A stretch of 64,000 bases of DNA, taken from positions 1 to 64,000 of the forward strand of contig JQKK01000010.1 in NCBI GenBank assembly GCA_000746015.1, written 5' to 3'. The position numbers and the translations under genes were made by a program. The notes beneath the pieces are model-generated. The model was given only the letters and a program-made list of their open reading frames with translations. It was not told where the DNA came from and searched no databases. Below, in pieces: positions 39,515 to 49,238 of the stretch; position 1 is the first letter of the stretch, and the number at the start of each line of letters is the position of its first letter. This stretch comes from Lachnospiraceae bacterium MA2020 (lineage in GTDB: Bacteria > Bacillota > Clostridia > Lachnospirales > Lachnospiraceae).

Positions 39515-40360
39515 ATGGCTAAGAAAAAGAAAGAAGAAGCGGGACCGCCTGGGTCACCGGCATGGATGGCGACCTTCTCAGATCTGATGAATCTGCTTCT
39601 ATGTTTCTTCGTTTTGCTTTTCTCAATGTCAAGCGTAGATGCAGCAAAGTACGAGCAGGTAGTTAATTCATTTGCCGAAACTTTCAGCGTGTTTAAGGGC
39701 GGCGGCTCTTCTATTGGTGATGGTGTAATGATAAGCAATGGCATAAGCCAGCTTTCAAATTTATCAACTTTTTCAAACTCGATGGGACGTGTACAGGAAG
39801 GTGAAGAGGACAATACTGAAGCAGATCAGGCCGGAAAGGCTGAGGAAGAGCAAAAGGATGCAAAAGAGGAGCTCTTAGAGGAGCAGCTTGAGGCATCAGA
39901 AAAACTGGCAGAGCAGATAGAAGAAGTCCTCGCTGAGTCTGAGTATGGCAGGGAAATTGATATCGATTTTACATCACAGTACGTGTCGCTGACAATGAAC
40001 GGTGCGTTGTTATTTGACTCCGGAAGTGCTACAATTAAAAAGGATGCATTACCTTTAGTGGGTCAGATTGGAAAGATACTTGAGCGTTATGCGGATAATG
40101 TTGTGGAGGTTGAAGGGCACACAGACAATATTCCGATACACAATTCCAATTTTTCAGACAACGACGAGCTCTCTGGGGCGAGAGCATTAAGTGTATTTCA
40201 TTATTTAGTGAGTAATACATCGTTAGATCCGGCTATGGTGAAGCATTCAGGACGTGGAGAATATTTACCGGTAGCTGACAATTCTACGGCGGAAGGTCGT
40301 GCGAAGAATCGCCGCGTAGAGGTGAAGATTTACAATGAGCTTTCCGATGCGGCTTCATAG
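39515..40360 (+). CDS. motB: Flagellar stator protein MotB
   Basis: Anchors the stator to peptidoglycan. The 281-residue protein has the plug/channel helix WMATFSDLMNLLLCFFVLLF, with the ion-binding Asp in SDLMN, and a C-terminal OmpA-like domain with VEVEGHTDNIPIHN and SGARALSVFHYLV. A Glu/Lys-rich linker lies about residues 105-150. Whether it uses H+ or Na+ cannot be decided from this. Confidence 0.97.
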   Translation: MAKKKKEEAGPPGSPAWMATFSDLMNLLLCFFVLLFSMSSVDAAKYEQVVNSFAETFSVFKGGGSSIGDGVMISNGISQLSNLSTFSNSMGRVQEGEEDNTEADQAGKAEEEQKDAKEELLEEQLEASEKLAEQIEEVLAESEYGREIDIDFTSQYVSLTMNGALLFDSGSATIKKDALPLVGQIGKILERYADNVVEVEGHTDNIPIHNSNFSDNDELSGARALSVFHYLVSNTSLDPAMVKHSGRGEYLPVADNSTAEGRAKNRRVEVKIYNELSDAAS

Positions 40361-40429
40361 CAATGGTTTGTATTATAGCTCTTTGGTAAATGTTAACTCC
40401 AGCTTATGAGAAATGGGGAATTTGGGGAT

Positions 40430-40960
40430 ATGAAGAGAAATCTTATCGCAATCATCATTTTGGCACTTCTTGTAGTGAATACAGTCATGACAGGTATCAT
40501 GATGTTCACTATCATTCCTGCAAACAAAAAGACAATGGAACTTGTGGGCGATATTTCGAGCGCAATACAGCTTGACCTTGGTATAGCCGGAAGCGGTGCA
40601 GTAGACAGCGCTACAGCCGGTGTTGCAATGGCAGATATCGCAACTTACAACATTGCAGACGAGATCACGGTAAACCTAAAGAACGAAGATGGGGATGACA
40701 AGTCTCATTATGCAGTTGTTGGTGTGACACTTTCGCTTAATACAAAGGACGAATCTTATGCTACATACGGAGAGACGATGTCACAGTATGAAGGCATAAT
40801 TAAGGATATCGTAAATGTGACTATTGGCAAGTACACAAAGTCACAGCTTGCAGAGCTCGGCACTCAGGAAATACAGTCTGAGATAGTTGAAGCTTTACAG
40901 GAGAAGTTTAATTCTCAGGTGATCACAGCTGTATCATTCAGTCAGTGGATCATACAGTAA
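40430..40960 (+). CDS. fliL: Flagellar basal body-associated protein FliL
   Basis: Membrane protein near the stator. ATG 40430 starts the product (about 176 residues) right at the signal-anchor KRNLIAIIILALLVVNTVM. The periplasmic part has NLKNEDGDDKSHYAVVGVTL and the C-terminus typical of FliL (FNSQVITAVSFSQWIIQ). It lies before fliM as usual. An upstream ATG at 40406 is less likely. Confidence 0.9.
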   Translation: MKRNLIAIIILALLVVNTVMTGIMMFTIIPANKKTMELVGDISSAIQLDLGIAGSGAVDSATAGVAMADIATYNIADEITVNLKNEDGDDKSHYAVVGVTLSLNTKDESYATYGETMSQYEGIIKDIVNVTIGKYTKSQLAELGTQEIQSEIVEALQEKFNSQVITAVSFSQWIIQ

Positions 40961-40968
40961 AGATAAAA

Positions 40969-41013
40969 CCCACATATACAATGCAAAATAAGGATGTTTT
41001 GATTGTGTGTGGG
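40969..41013 (+). other. Hairpin between fliL and fliM
   Basis: CCCACATATA (40969-40978) pairs with TGTGTGTGGG (41004-41013) including G-U pairs, with a 25-base loop. Weak structure with no T tract. Confidence 0.35.
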
Positions 41014-41052
41014 AGCAGATACTAATGGACGTTATCATAGGAGAAGTAACGT

Positions 41053-42033
41053 ATGGGTGAAGTACTGTCACAAAGTGAAATAGACAGCCTGCTTGCGGCC
41101 CTTAGCAGTGGAGATATCGATGCCGAGGAAATAAAGGAAAATTCTGACAAACCAGTCAAGGAATACGACTTTGCCAGACCGGCTAAATTCTCTAAAGAAC
41201 ATCTGCGAACACTAGAGATCATATTTGAGCATTACGCGAGACTCCTTGCGACAAACCTGCCGGTTTACCTGCGCATGAATGTTCAGGCCTCGGTAATCAA
41301 CTCAGAGGCGATAACATACTCTGAGTTCTCAAATTCGCTTCCCAATCCGGTAATACTGGGAGTTGTGAACTTCCATCCGTTAAAGGGAAACATCATGATC
41401 GAAGTTGCTGCAAACTTAGGTTTTACTTATATTGATAGAATGCTTGGCGGTCAGGGCGAAACGCTCGAAAAGACGAGAGAGTTTTCAGATATTGAGCTTT
41501 CGATACTGGAAAAATTCGTCGTCATAACGACGCGGCTTATGCGTGATCCGTGGAAAAACGTTGTGGAACTTGAACCGATGCTGGAGAGAATCGAGACAAA
41601 TCCACAGTTTGCACAGATCATTGCACCTAACGAAATGATATCTGTCGTTACTTTGAGTATCAAGATAGGTGAAGTAGAAGGTCTTATGAATTTCTGTTTA
41701 CCATTCCTGACTCTTGAGGATATCATGGATAAGCTCAATACCAAGTTCTGGTTCTCTACAATGCAGAACGCAGATGAGGTTGACTACCATGAACATATTG
41801 AGGATATGATCAGGCATGTAGAGATGCCGGTGAAAGCGGTACTTGGAAAGAGTATCATTTCACTGCAGGATTTCGTCAATCTACAGCTTGGAGATATCAT
41901 ACGACTGGACAGAAGGGTTGCAGAGGAACTTGACGTCTATGTCGGTAATATCAAAAAATTCACCGCATTGCCGGGCGCCGTGAAAAAAGATTACGCCGTC
42001 CGCATAACATCGGTAATAAGAGAGGAGGAATAA
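41053..42033 (+). CDS. fliM: Flagellar motor switch protein FliM
   Basis: C-ring switch protein that binds phospho-CheY. The 326-residue protein starts with the CheY-binding motif LSQSEIDSLLAALSSGD, has the CheC-like middle domain (FEHYARLLATNLPVYLRMNV), and a C-terminal SpoA domain (LQLGDIIRLDRRVAEELDVY). Length is normal. fliY follows after 4 bases. Confidence 0.98.
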   Translation: MGEVLSQSEIDSLLAALSSGDIDAEEIKENSDKPVKEYDFARPAKFSKEHLRTLEIIFEHYARLLATNLPVYLRMNVQASVINSEAITYSEFSNSLPNPVILGVVNFHPLKGNIMIEVAANLGFTYIDRMLGGQGETLEKTREFSDIELSILEKFVVITTRLMRDPWKNVVELEPMLERIETNPQFAQIIAPNEMISVVTLSIKIGEVEGLMNFCLPFLTLEDIMDKLNTKFWFSTMQNADEVDYHEHIEDMIRHVEMPVKAVLGKSIISLQDFVNLQLGDIIRLDRRVAEELDVYVGNIKKFTALPGAVKKDYAVRITSVIREEE

Positions 42034-42037
42034 GCGC

Positions 42038-43237
42038 ATGGACGGAATGTTATCTCAGGACGAGATAAATTCACTCCTTAACGGTATGGGTGCCGAGGGC
42101 GGTGATGACGCAGGCGCAGCAGCCGATGCAGGGGGTGCATCGAGTGGCATAGATGAAAGTCTTTTGACTGATGCTGAGAAGGATGCGTTGGGAGAAGTTG
42201 CCAATATCAGTATGGGTTCTTCCGCTACAACTCTTTTCTCGCTTGTTAATCAAAAGGTAAATATTACTACGCCACAAGTTTCATTACATACATGGGATAC
42301 AATGGCCGCAGGGTTTGAACGCCCTTGCGTATTTGTACAGATTCAGTATAAGGTAGGTCTTGATGGAACAGATATCATGGTCTTAAAAGAACATGATGTA
42401 AAGGTTATCACAGACCTCATGATGGGTGGAGATGGAACAAATACAGATGGAGAGCTTGGAGAACTTCATCTCAGTGCCATTTCTGAAGCAATGAACCAGA
42501 TGATGGGAGCAGCGGCAACGTCGCTTTCTACAATGCTTGGTAAGATGGTCGATATCAGCCCGCCAGAGGCTTCACTTATTGACCTGACGGATTTTGGAGA
42601 TCCGGCTGACATAGCAGAGTTCCTGACAGGAACATTTGCAGTAGTAACATTCAGAATGCAGATTGGTGAGGACCTCGTGGACTCAACTATCATGCAGCTC
42701 TATCCTATTGATTTTGCAAAGGAATTGCAGACACTATTTGTGGCTCCGGATCTGGCATCAGATCAGTCGGCTCCGCCTGCAGAGGCAGCACCGCCACCGG
42801 CTCCGGCCGCAGCAGCAGCGCCACCACCGCAGCCTATGCCGCAGCAGCAGATGCCGCCGCCAAATATGGGAATGCCGCCACAGGGTTATGCAATGCCGAA
42901 TATGGGGATGCCGATGGGTTATGGAATGCCTATGCAGCCTAATGTAAATGTACAGCAGGCTACTTTCCAAAATTTCTCGTCAGATATTAATCCTATGCAG
43001 CCGCAGGAGAATATCGACCTTATCAAAGATGTACCGCTGGAGGTTACGGTTGAGCTTGGACGGACGAGAAAGACTATCACTGAAATATTAGACTTTGCAC
43101 CTGGAACTATCATCGAGCTTGAAAAGATTGCCGGCGAACCTATAGATGTACTTGTAAACGGCAAGTATGTTGCAAAGGGAGAAGTAGTAGTAATCGAAGA
43201 AAGCTTTGGTATAAGAGTTACAGAAATAGTCAAGTAA
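42038..43237 (+). CDS. fliY: Flagellar motor switch phosphatase FliY
   Basis: FliN-type switch protein fused to a CheY-P phosphatase. The 399-residue product has an N-terminal CheY-binding motif (MLSQDEINSLLNGMG), two CheC-like active sites (EKDALGEVANISMGSSATTL and LSAISEAMNQMMGAAATSL), a Pro/Gln/Met-rich linker (about 245-315, with MGMPMGYGMPMQP), and a C-terminal FliN/SpoA domain (VPLEVTVELGRTRKTITEIL). The very Met-rich linker is unusual. Confidence 0.97.
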   Translation: MDGMLSQDEINSLLNGMGAEGGDDAGAAADAGGASSGIDESLLTDAEKDALGEVANISMGSSATTLFSLVNQKVNITTPQVSLHTWDTMAAGFERPCVFVQIQYKVGLDGTDIMVLKEHDVKVITDLMMGGDGTNTDGELGELHLSAISEAMNQMMGAAATSLSTMLGKMVDISPPEASLIDLTDFGDPADIAEFLTGTFAVVTFRMQIGEDLVDSTIMQLYPIDFAKELQTLFVAPDLASDQSAPPAEAAPPPAPAAAAAPPPQPMPQQQMPPPNMGMPPQGYAMPNMGMPMGYGMPMQPNVNVQQATFQNFSSDINPMQPQENIDLIKDVPLEVTVELGRTRKTITEILDFAPGTIIELEKIAGEPIDVLVNGKYVAKGEVVVIEESFGIRVTEIVK

Positions 43238-43252
43238 TAAGGGGAGAAGAGA

Positions 43253-43615
43253 ATGGCAAAGAGCGTATTAGTCTGCGATGATGCAGCATTCATGCGAATG
43301 ATGATCAAAGACATTCTTTCTAAGAATGGTTATGAGGTAGCCGGAGAGGCTGAGAACGGTGCGATTGCAGTCAAAAAGTATGCCGAACTAAAGCCGGATC
43401 TGGTTCTCATGGATATCACTATGCCGGAGATGGATGGCATACAGGCTTTGAAAGCTATTAAAGGCTCAGATCCTTCTGCGCTTGTGATCATGTGCTCTGC
43501 TATGGGACAGCAGGCGATGGTTATCGAGGCAATACAGTCTGGAGCAAAGGATTTTATTGTAAAGCCATTCCAGGCTGAACGTGTACTGGAAGCTGTCAAA
43601 AAGGTAATTGGTTAA
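43253..43615 (+). CDS. cheY: Chemotaxis response regulator CheY
   Basis: Carries the CheA phosphate to the switch. The 120-residue receiver has the acidic pair Asp9/Asp10, phospho-acceptor Asp54 (LMDITMPEMDG), Ser82 in MCSAMG, and Lys104 in IVKPF. Its last base pairs with the fliO start (TAATG). SD GGGGAGAAG. Confidence 0.97.
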   Translation: MAKSVLVCDDAAFMRMMIKDILSKNGYEVAGEAENGAIAVKKYAELKPDLVLMDITMPEMDGIQALKAIKGSDPSALVIMCSAMGQQAMVIEAIQSGAKDFIVKPFQAERVLEAVKKVIG

Positions 43616-44016
43616 TGACCGGGATACTATTGGCAGGTTGGGAAAATGCGGTTCAGCTTATCACGGCAATATTAATATTTGTGTTTGTATTGGGACTTAG
43701 CTATGTTACGACACGTTTTGCAGCCAGACAGGCGAAAAAGAGCACTATGTGTCGTAACATAGAAGTTATAGATACTTTCCCTATAACTCAAAGCAAATAT
43801 ATTCAGATTGTCAGATGCGGGACAAAGTATTTAGCCATCGCTGTCACAAAAGAGAGTATTACTATGTTGACGGAGCTTGGGGAAGATGATCTTGATCTGA
43901 CGAATGTAGATGATAATTTCAGAAAACTTGAATTCAAAGATTTTATGGATCAGGCAAAAAAAGTTCTTAAAAAAGGCGGCATTCGGTATGAAAAAAAAGA
44001 CGAGCAGCATTTTTAA
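43615..44016 (+). CDS. fliO: Flagellar export protein FliO/FliZ
   Basis: The 133-residue protein has an N-terminal membrane helix (LITAILIFVFVLGLSYVTT) and a cytoplasmic part with MCRNIEVIDTFPITQSKYIQ and VRCGTKYLAIAVTKESI, as in FliO. It begins on the cheY stop and overlaps fliP by 29 bases. Position between cheY and fliP supports the name. Confidence 0.88.
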   Translation: MTGILLAGWENAVQLITAILIFVFVLGLSYVTTRFAARQAKKSTMCRNIEVIDTFPITQSKYIQIVRCGTKYLAIAVTKESITMLTELGEDDLDLTNVDDNFRKLEFKDFMDQAKKVLKKGGIRYEKKDEQHF

Positions 44017-44935
44017 CAGCTTCATGGTGCGCCTGGTCCTTTTTTGCAGTGTTTTGATATCGGTATATTGTCTGCATCCTGCCGCTGTTGTAAGGGCGGA
44101 GGAAAGTGCGTATTCAGCACTGGGAGACAACAAGACATCAGATGTTGATGGGGAGAGATCTGCAAAATACAACGGACTGGGACTTAATGATAATCGATAT
44201 AATTCAAGAACGATAATAAAAGAGCCCGGCTCAGCTGATACTTCTGATGAGTTATCGGAGATCAATGTCGGGAACAATTTAAATATTACATATACTGACA
44301 CCAAAGGGAATATGTCAGGAACTCTGCGTATACTTATTACGCTGACGCTTATAGCGATAGCGCCGATGCTTTTGATCATGCTTACATCATTTACGAGAAT
44401 AATCGTGGTCATGCATTTTACACGTCAGGCAATAGGTGCGCAGACAGCGCCACCCAATCAGGTACTTGTGGGGCTGACACTGTTTTTGACATTTTTTATC
44501 ATGCAGCCGACTATCAATAAGATAAATACAGAGGCTGTAAAACCTTTTGAGGCAGGGCAGATAACACAGCAGGAATTTATTGACACGGCAATGGATCCTC
44601 TGCGTGACTTCATGTATGGACAGACGCAGAAAAAAGATGTCAGGCTTTTTATGGATATCGCAAAGCTCGAAATGGTGGAGGAGCTTGATGAAATTCCAAA
44701 CTATGTTCTTATACCTGCATTTATGATCTCGGAACTAAGAACGGCTTTTATCATAGGTTTTTTGATATATATCCCGTTCATAGTCATAGATATGGTGGTG
44801 GCGTCAACCCTTATGAGTATGGGTATGATGATGCTCCCGCCGACAACAATATCAATGCCATTTAAGATCTTGCTGTTTGTACTGGCAGACGGCTGGAATC
44901 TGGTAATTGGCTCGCTGGTGAAGACTTTTTATTGA
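43988..44935 (+). CDS. fliP: Flagellar export gate protein FliP
   Basis: Core of the export gate. ATG 43988 gives a signal peptide (lysines, then MVRLVLFCSVLISVYCL) before about 70 variable residues; the start overlaps fliO by 29 bases. The 315-residue protein has the conserved LIAIAPMLLIMLTSFTRIIV, RQAIGAQTAPPNQVLVGLTL and the end MMMLPPTTISMPFKILLFVL. Four membrane helices are seen. Confidence 0.97.
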   Translation: MKKKTSSIFNSFMVRLVLFCSVLISVYCLHPAAVVRAEESAYSALGDNKTSDVDGERSAKYNGLGLNDNRYNSRTIIKEPGSADTSDELSEINVGNNLNITYTDTKGNMSGTLRILITLTLIAIAPMLLIMLTSFTRIIVVMHFTRQAIGAQTAPPNQVLVGLTLFLTFFIMQPTINKINTEAVKPFEAGQITQQEFIDTAMDPLRDFMYGQTQKKDVRLFMDIAKLEMVEELDEIPNYVLIPAFMISELRTAFIIGFLIYIPFIVIDMVVASTLMSMGMMMLPPTTISMPFKILLFVLADGWNLVIGSLVKTFY

Positions 44936-44947
44936 TGAGGGGAAAAT

Positions 44948-45217
44948 ATGGACATTGGAACAGTTACAGACCTTACGCGCGAAGCACTATACACGATCAT
45001 GATCACAGCATCACCATTGCTTTTGATATCACTGTGTGTGGGACTTACGATATCAGTCTTTCAGACAGTTACATCAATTCAGGAGCAGACATTGACGTTT
45101 GTTCCAAAAGTTTTATCGATCTTTTTGGGAATCATGCTTTTGGGACACTGGATGCTCAATAATATGGTGCATTTTATGACAAGATTGTGGTCTGATTTCG
45201 CGGTATATATTAAGTAG
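44948..45217 (+). CDS. fliQ: Flagellar export gate protein FliQ
   Basis: The 89-residue protein has two membrane helices (LYTIMITASPLLLISLCVGL and LSIFLGIMLLGHWMLNNMV) and the family motif TVTSIQEQTLTFVPKV. SD GAGGGG. It lies between fliP and fliR. Confidence 0.97.
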   Translation: MDIGTVTDLTREALYTIMITASPLLLISLCVGLTISVFQTVTSIQEQTLTFVPKVLSIFLGIMLLGHWMLNNMVHFMTRLWSDFAVYIK

Positions 45218-45225
45218 GTAAGGCT

Positions 45226-46008
45226 TTGATAAACTATTCGTTATCTGTCCAGGATTTAGAGTTTTTTCTTCTTATCTTAACACGGGTATCATGCTTTGTG
45301 CATACTGCTCCTTTCTTCAATAATACCAGTACTCCAAGAAGGGCTAAGGTAGCAGTTTCGGTGTTTATATCTTTATTGGTATATAACTTTATAGCAAGGC
45401 ATACCACGCTTGAATATAATACGCTGATGGGCTACATGATACTTGTGATCCATGAGGCAAGCTGTGGTCTGATAATAGGTTTTATGTCTAATATCTGTCT
45501 GCAGACGGTACTTTTTGCCGGAGCATTGATCGATATGGATATAGGAATATCCATGGTAAACCTTTTTGATCCTGTATCAAGAACACAGGTAGGTTTTACC
45601 GGAGTGCTTTATCAGTATGCATTAATTCTTGTATTGCTTGCTACTAATTTTCATCATTATCTGCTTAGGGCATTTGTAAGGACATTTGAGCTTATCCCGC
45701 TCGGGCATGTTATTTTGGATGCGGATAAGCTGTTTGTTCTGGCAACTAAATTTCTTGTAAGGTCTTTTGAAATAGCATTTGAGATTTTTTTGCCTGTCTT
45801 TACAGTCATGCTGCTTTTGAATGTTGTGCTTGGAATACTTGCAAAGGTTGCACCGCAGATGAATATGTTTTCTGTAGGTATCCAGATAAAGATACTTGTA
45901 GGCATGTCAGTATTGATACTTTCGTGCTCACTTTTACCGTATGTTGCGGATTATATTTTTGGACAGATGAAAGAAGTTATAACTCAGGCGGTAAATGCGA
46001 TGAGGTAG
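45226..46008 (+). CDS. fliR: Flagellar export gate protein FliR
   Basis: The 260-residue membrane protein has six helices and the motifs LTRVSCFVHTAPFFN and NTSTPRRAKVAVSVF, and ALIDMDIGISMVNLFDP. Start is TTG 45226 with AGGTAAGG nearby, a weak site. flhB begins 5 bases after the stop. Confidence 0.96.
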   Translation: MINYSLSVQDLEFFLLILTRVSCFVHTAPFFNNTSTPRRAKVAVSVFISLLVYNFIARHTTLEYNTLMGYMILVIHEASCGLIIGFMSNICLQTVLFAGALIDMDIGISMVNLFDPVSRTQVGFTGVLYQYALILVLLATNFHHYLLRAFVRTFELIPLGHVILDADKLFVLATKFLVRSFEIAFEIFLPVFTVMLLLNVVLGILAKVAPQMNMFSVGIQIKILVGMSVLILSCSLLPYVADYIFGQMKEVITQAVNAMR

Positions 46009-46013
46009 ATCTT

Positions 46014-47147
46014 ATGAGTGGGGAGAGGTTATTATACTTAAATCTGCAGTTCTTTGCTAAAGATGGACCGGGAGGAGAAAAAACAGAAGAGCCTACCGGT
46101 AAAAAGCTGGAGGATGCGAGAAAAGAGGGTCAGGTTGCAAAGAGTATGGAATTAAATTCTTCTATCTCTTTGCTGGCAGTTTTTACGATCATAAGGCTTT
46201 GGGGCGTTGTACTTGCTACCAACTTTACCGAGATGATAAGGTGGATATACAGTAATCTGCATAATTTCAGATATATGACAGGCAGCAATGTTGAGATACG
46301 CAATTTTGTAATTCTTTTAAATACGGTCATATTGCGGATGATGCTGATGCTTCTTCCTGTATTTGCAGTTGGATTTATAGTAGCTTTTATAGTAAATGTG
46401 GTTCAGGTTAAATGGAAAGTCACTACAAAACCGCTTCAGCCAAAGCTTAGTAAGTTTAATCCGATCAATGGCATGAAAAGACTGTTTTCTAAAGAAAAAC
46501 TGTTTGAACTGGTCAAATCAATTTTTAAGATAAGTCTTATCGTATATGTTGCATGGACATTTCTGAAGAAAAAGCTGGGAATGATATACGTGCTTTATGA
46601 TTATGATCTGTTTGGAGCTGTGGGGCTGGTATGTTCTACAGTGGTAGAATTAGGTATAAGGATCAGTGCGACATACCTCATAGTAGGTATCCTGGATCTG
46701 ATATACCAAAAGCATAAGTTCCATGAAGATATGAAGATGACCAAGCAGGAAGTAAAAGATGAGTATAAGAACTCAGAAGGAGATCCACAGATAAAGGGAA
46801 AGATCAAGCAGAAGATGAGAGAAGCGTCTATGAGGAGAATGATGAAATCAGTTCCTCAGGCAGATGTTGTAATCACAAACCCGACGCACTATGCAGTAGC
46901 ACTTAAGTATGATGCTGAAGTTGCAGCTGCACCGATAGTAGTGGCAAAGGGTGCTGATCTGATAGCCAAAAGAATTAAGGAGATTGCTAAGGAAAATGAA
47001 GTAGAAATAGTTGAAAACAAGCCATTGGCAAGGATGCTGTATGCTAACGTAGAGATAGGTGAGATGGTTCCTCCGGAACTCTATCAGGCTGTGGCAGAAG
47101 TATTGGCATTTGTATATAACTTGAAGAGGGAAAAGGAGGCAGGATAA
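46014..47147 (+). CDS. flhB: Flagellar export switch protein FlhB
   Basis: Switches export from hook to filament proteins. ATG 46014 is chosen from family alignment (EKTEEPTGKKLEDARKEGQV follows soon after); a longer open frame upstream overlaps fliR. The 377-residue protein has four membrane helices, and the auto-cleavage site NPTH at about residues 289-292. C-terminal DLIAKRIKEIAKENEVEI and PLARMLY are present. Confidence 0.97.
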   Translation: MSGERLLYLNLQFFAKDGPGGEKTEEPTGKKLEDARKEGQVAKSMELNSSISLLAVFTIIRLWGVVLATNFTEMIRWIYSNLHNFRYMTGSNVEIRNFVILLNTVILRMMLMLLPVFAVGFIVAFIVNVVQVKWKVTTKPLQPKLSKFNPINGMKRLFSKEKLFELVKSIFKISLIVYVAWTFLKKKLGMIYVLYDYDLFGAVGLVCSTVVELGIRISATYLIVGILDLIYQKHKFHEDMKMTKQEVKDEYKNSEGDPQIKGKIKQKMREASMRRMMKSVPQADVVITNPTHYAVALKYDAEVAAAPIVVAKGADLIAKRIKEIAKENEVEIVENKPLARMLYANVEIGEMVPPELYQAVAEVLAFVYNLKREKEAG

Positions 47148-47150
47148 CAT

Positions 47151-49205
47151 ATGCCGGTAAAAAAATCTAAAATCAATGTAATGGATGTTGGAGTTGGATT
47201 GTATCTGCTGGCTGCATTTGTGTTTTTCATTATCACATTGCCGGCGATGCTTTTGGATATCTGTCTTTGTTTTAACATGGCAGTTGCGTTTGCAATCCTT
47301 TTTAATACGCTTTTTGTTCATGAAGTGCTGGATATGTCTTTCTATCCTACTATGCTTCTTTTTACAACTATTTTCCGTATTTCACTGAATGTATCATCAA
47401 CAAAGCTGATACTTACCACAGGTGAGCCGGGAAACGTTGTATCAACATTTGGTCAGTTTGTGGGCGGCAATGATCTGATCGTAGGTACTATCGTTTTCAT
47501 TGTGCTCATTATCATACAGTTTGTTGTTATCAACAAAGGTTCTGAGCGTGTGTCTGAAGTAACGGCAAGATTCACGCTTGATGCTATGCCAGGAAAACAG
47601 ATGGCTATCGATGCCGACTTAAATACCGGTGCCATAGATGATGTGGAGGCAAAGAAAAGACGTGATAAGATCCAGGAAGAGGCAAGCTTCTTTGGATCTA
47701 TGGATGGTGCTGTTAAGTATGTTAAGGGAGATGCAACCGCTTCTCTGATCATCACGGGAGTAAATATCATAGGAGGACTTCTCATGGGTGTGCTGCGCCG
47801 CGGCATGCCTCTTGCTGATGCTGCCCAGAAATTTACTATCCTTACTATTGGTGATGGCCTTGTTGGTGCGATCCCTTCCCTTCTTATATCACTTGCAACA
47901 GGTATTTTGGTCACCAAAGGTGCAAAACAGGCAGACTTTGGCCCTACAATCGTAAAACAGATTTTCTCGACGCCGAAGGTAATGACATTCTCCGGCGCTG
48001 TTATTGCGTTTTTGGGTATTGCAACTCCGCTAAATCCTGTTATCTTTGTAACTATGGGAGCACTTTTTATCGTTGGCGGCAGAGTAATGGCAAATCAGCT
48101 TGAGGAAACCGCCATTGAGTCTGAAGTAAACAAGGAAGAAAGCTCTGCTGAGGAGATAAGGAAACCTGAAAATGTTGTTTCGCTTCTTAATGTTGATCCG
48201 ATCGAGCTTGAATTTGGATACGGCATAATCCCGCTTGCCGATGTTAATCAGGGAGGAGACCTCCTTGACCGAGTAGTAATGATCAGAAGACAGGTCGCAC
48301 TTGAACTTGGTACGGTAGTTCCGATCATAAGATTAAGAGATAATATACAATTAAACCCTAATCAGTATATAATAAAGATCAAGGGTGTACAGGTCGCTGA
48401 TGGTGAGATATTGTTTGATCACTATATGGCGATGAATCCCGGCTATGTAGAGGAAGAGATCACTGGTATCCCGACATTTGAGCCATCATTCCACCTGCCG
48501 GCTATATGGATCACTGAAGGACAGAGGGAAAGAGCAGAGTCGATGGGATACACGGTAGTAGATCCGCCTTCGATAATCGCAACACACCTGACAGAAGTCA
48601 TCCGCAATCATATTGCAGAGCTTCTTACAAGACAGGATACACAGAATCTTATCAACAATCTCAAAGAATCCAATCCTTCTGTTGTTGAGGAGCTTATTCC
48701 AAAGCTTCTTGGGCTTGGTGAAGTGCAGAAGGTTTTGCAGAATCTCTTACAGGAGGGTGTTTCAATAAGAGATCTGCTTACAATATTTGAAACATTGGCA
48801 GATTATGCTTCTACTACAAGGGATACAGATATACTGACAGAGTATTCGAGGCAGGCTCTTAAGCGTGCCATAAGCGCAAAATTCTTTGCCGGAGGAGAGC
48901 CGACAAGTGTAGTAACACTTGATCCAAAAGTGGAAAAAGAGCTTATGGATTCTGTCAAACAGACAGAGCAGGGTGCATATCTCACACTGGCACCGGAGAG
49001 AGTAAAGGCAATAATGAATTCTGCAGAGAAAGAAGTGAAAAAGTTGGAGGACCTTGGCAGAAATGCTATCGTTATCACTTCTCCCATAGTCAGAATATAT
49101 TTTAAAAAACTTTCTCAAGATTATTTGAGCGATCTGGTAGTTATATCGTATAATGAAGTAGAGAGTAATGTCGAATTGCAGTCTATCGGCATGATCTCTG
49201 CGTGA
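47151..49205 (+). CDS. flhA: Flagellar export protein FlhA
   Basis: Largest export-gate component. The 684-residue protein has seven to eight N-terminal membrane helices, the FHIPEP loop motifs (RFTLDAMPGKQMAIDADLN and RRDKIQEEASFFGSMDGA), and a C-terminal cytosolic domain (from about residue 350) with IRLRDNIQLNPNQYIIKI. It follows flhB after 3 bases. Confidence 0.98.
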   Translation: MPVKKSKINVMDVGVGLYLLAAFVFFIITLPAMLLDICLCFNMAVAFAILFNTLFVHEVLDMSFYPTMLLFTTIFRISLNVSSTKLILTTGEPGNVVSTFGQFVGGNDLIVGTIVFIVLIIIQFVVINKGSERVSEVTARFTLDAMPGKQMAIDADLNTGAIDDVEAKKRRDKIQEEASFFGSMDGAVKYVKGDATASLIITGVNIIGGLLMGVLRRGMPLADAAQKFTILTIGDGLVGAIPSLLISLATGILVTKGAKQADFGPTIVKQIFSTPKVMTFSGAVIAFLGIATPLNPVIFVTMGALFIVGGRVMANQLEETAIESEVNKEESSAEEIRKPENVVSLLNVDPIELEFGYGIIPLADVNQGGDLLDRVVMIRRQVALELGTVVPIIRLRDNIQLNPNQYIIKIKGVQVADGEILFDHYMAMNPGYVEEEITGIPTFEPSFHLPAIWITEGQRERAESMGYTVVDPPSIIATHLTEVIRNHIAELLTRQDTQNLINNLKESNPSVVEELIPKLLGLGEVQKVLQNLLQEGVSIRDLLTIFETLADYASTTRDTDILTEYSRQALKRAISAKFFAGGEPTSVVTLDPKVEKELMDSVKQTEQGAYLTLAPERVKAIMNSAEKEVKKLEDLGRNAIVITSPIVRIYFKKLSQDYLSDLVVISYNEVESNVELQSIGMISA

Positions 49206-49238
49206 GAAGGATATTAATAACTGAAGGGGAACTACAAA

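Noticed and set aside
43910-43987. Longer fliP start
   Set aside because: It would lie deep in fliO and put extra residues before a clear signal peptide; ATG 43988 is better.
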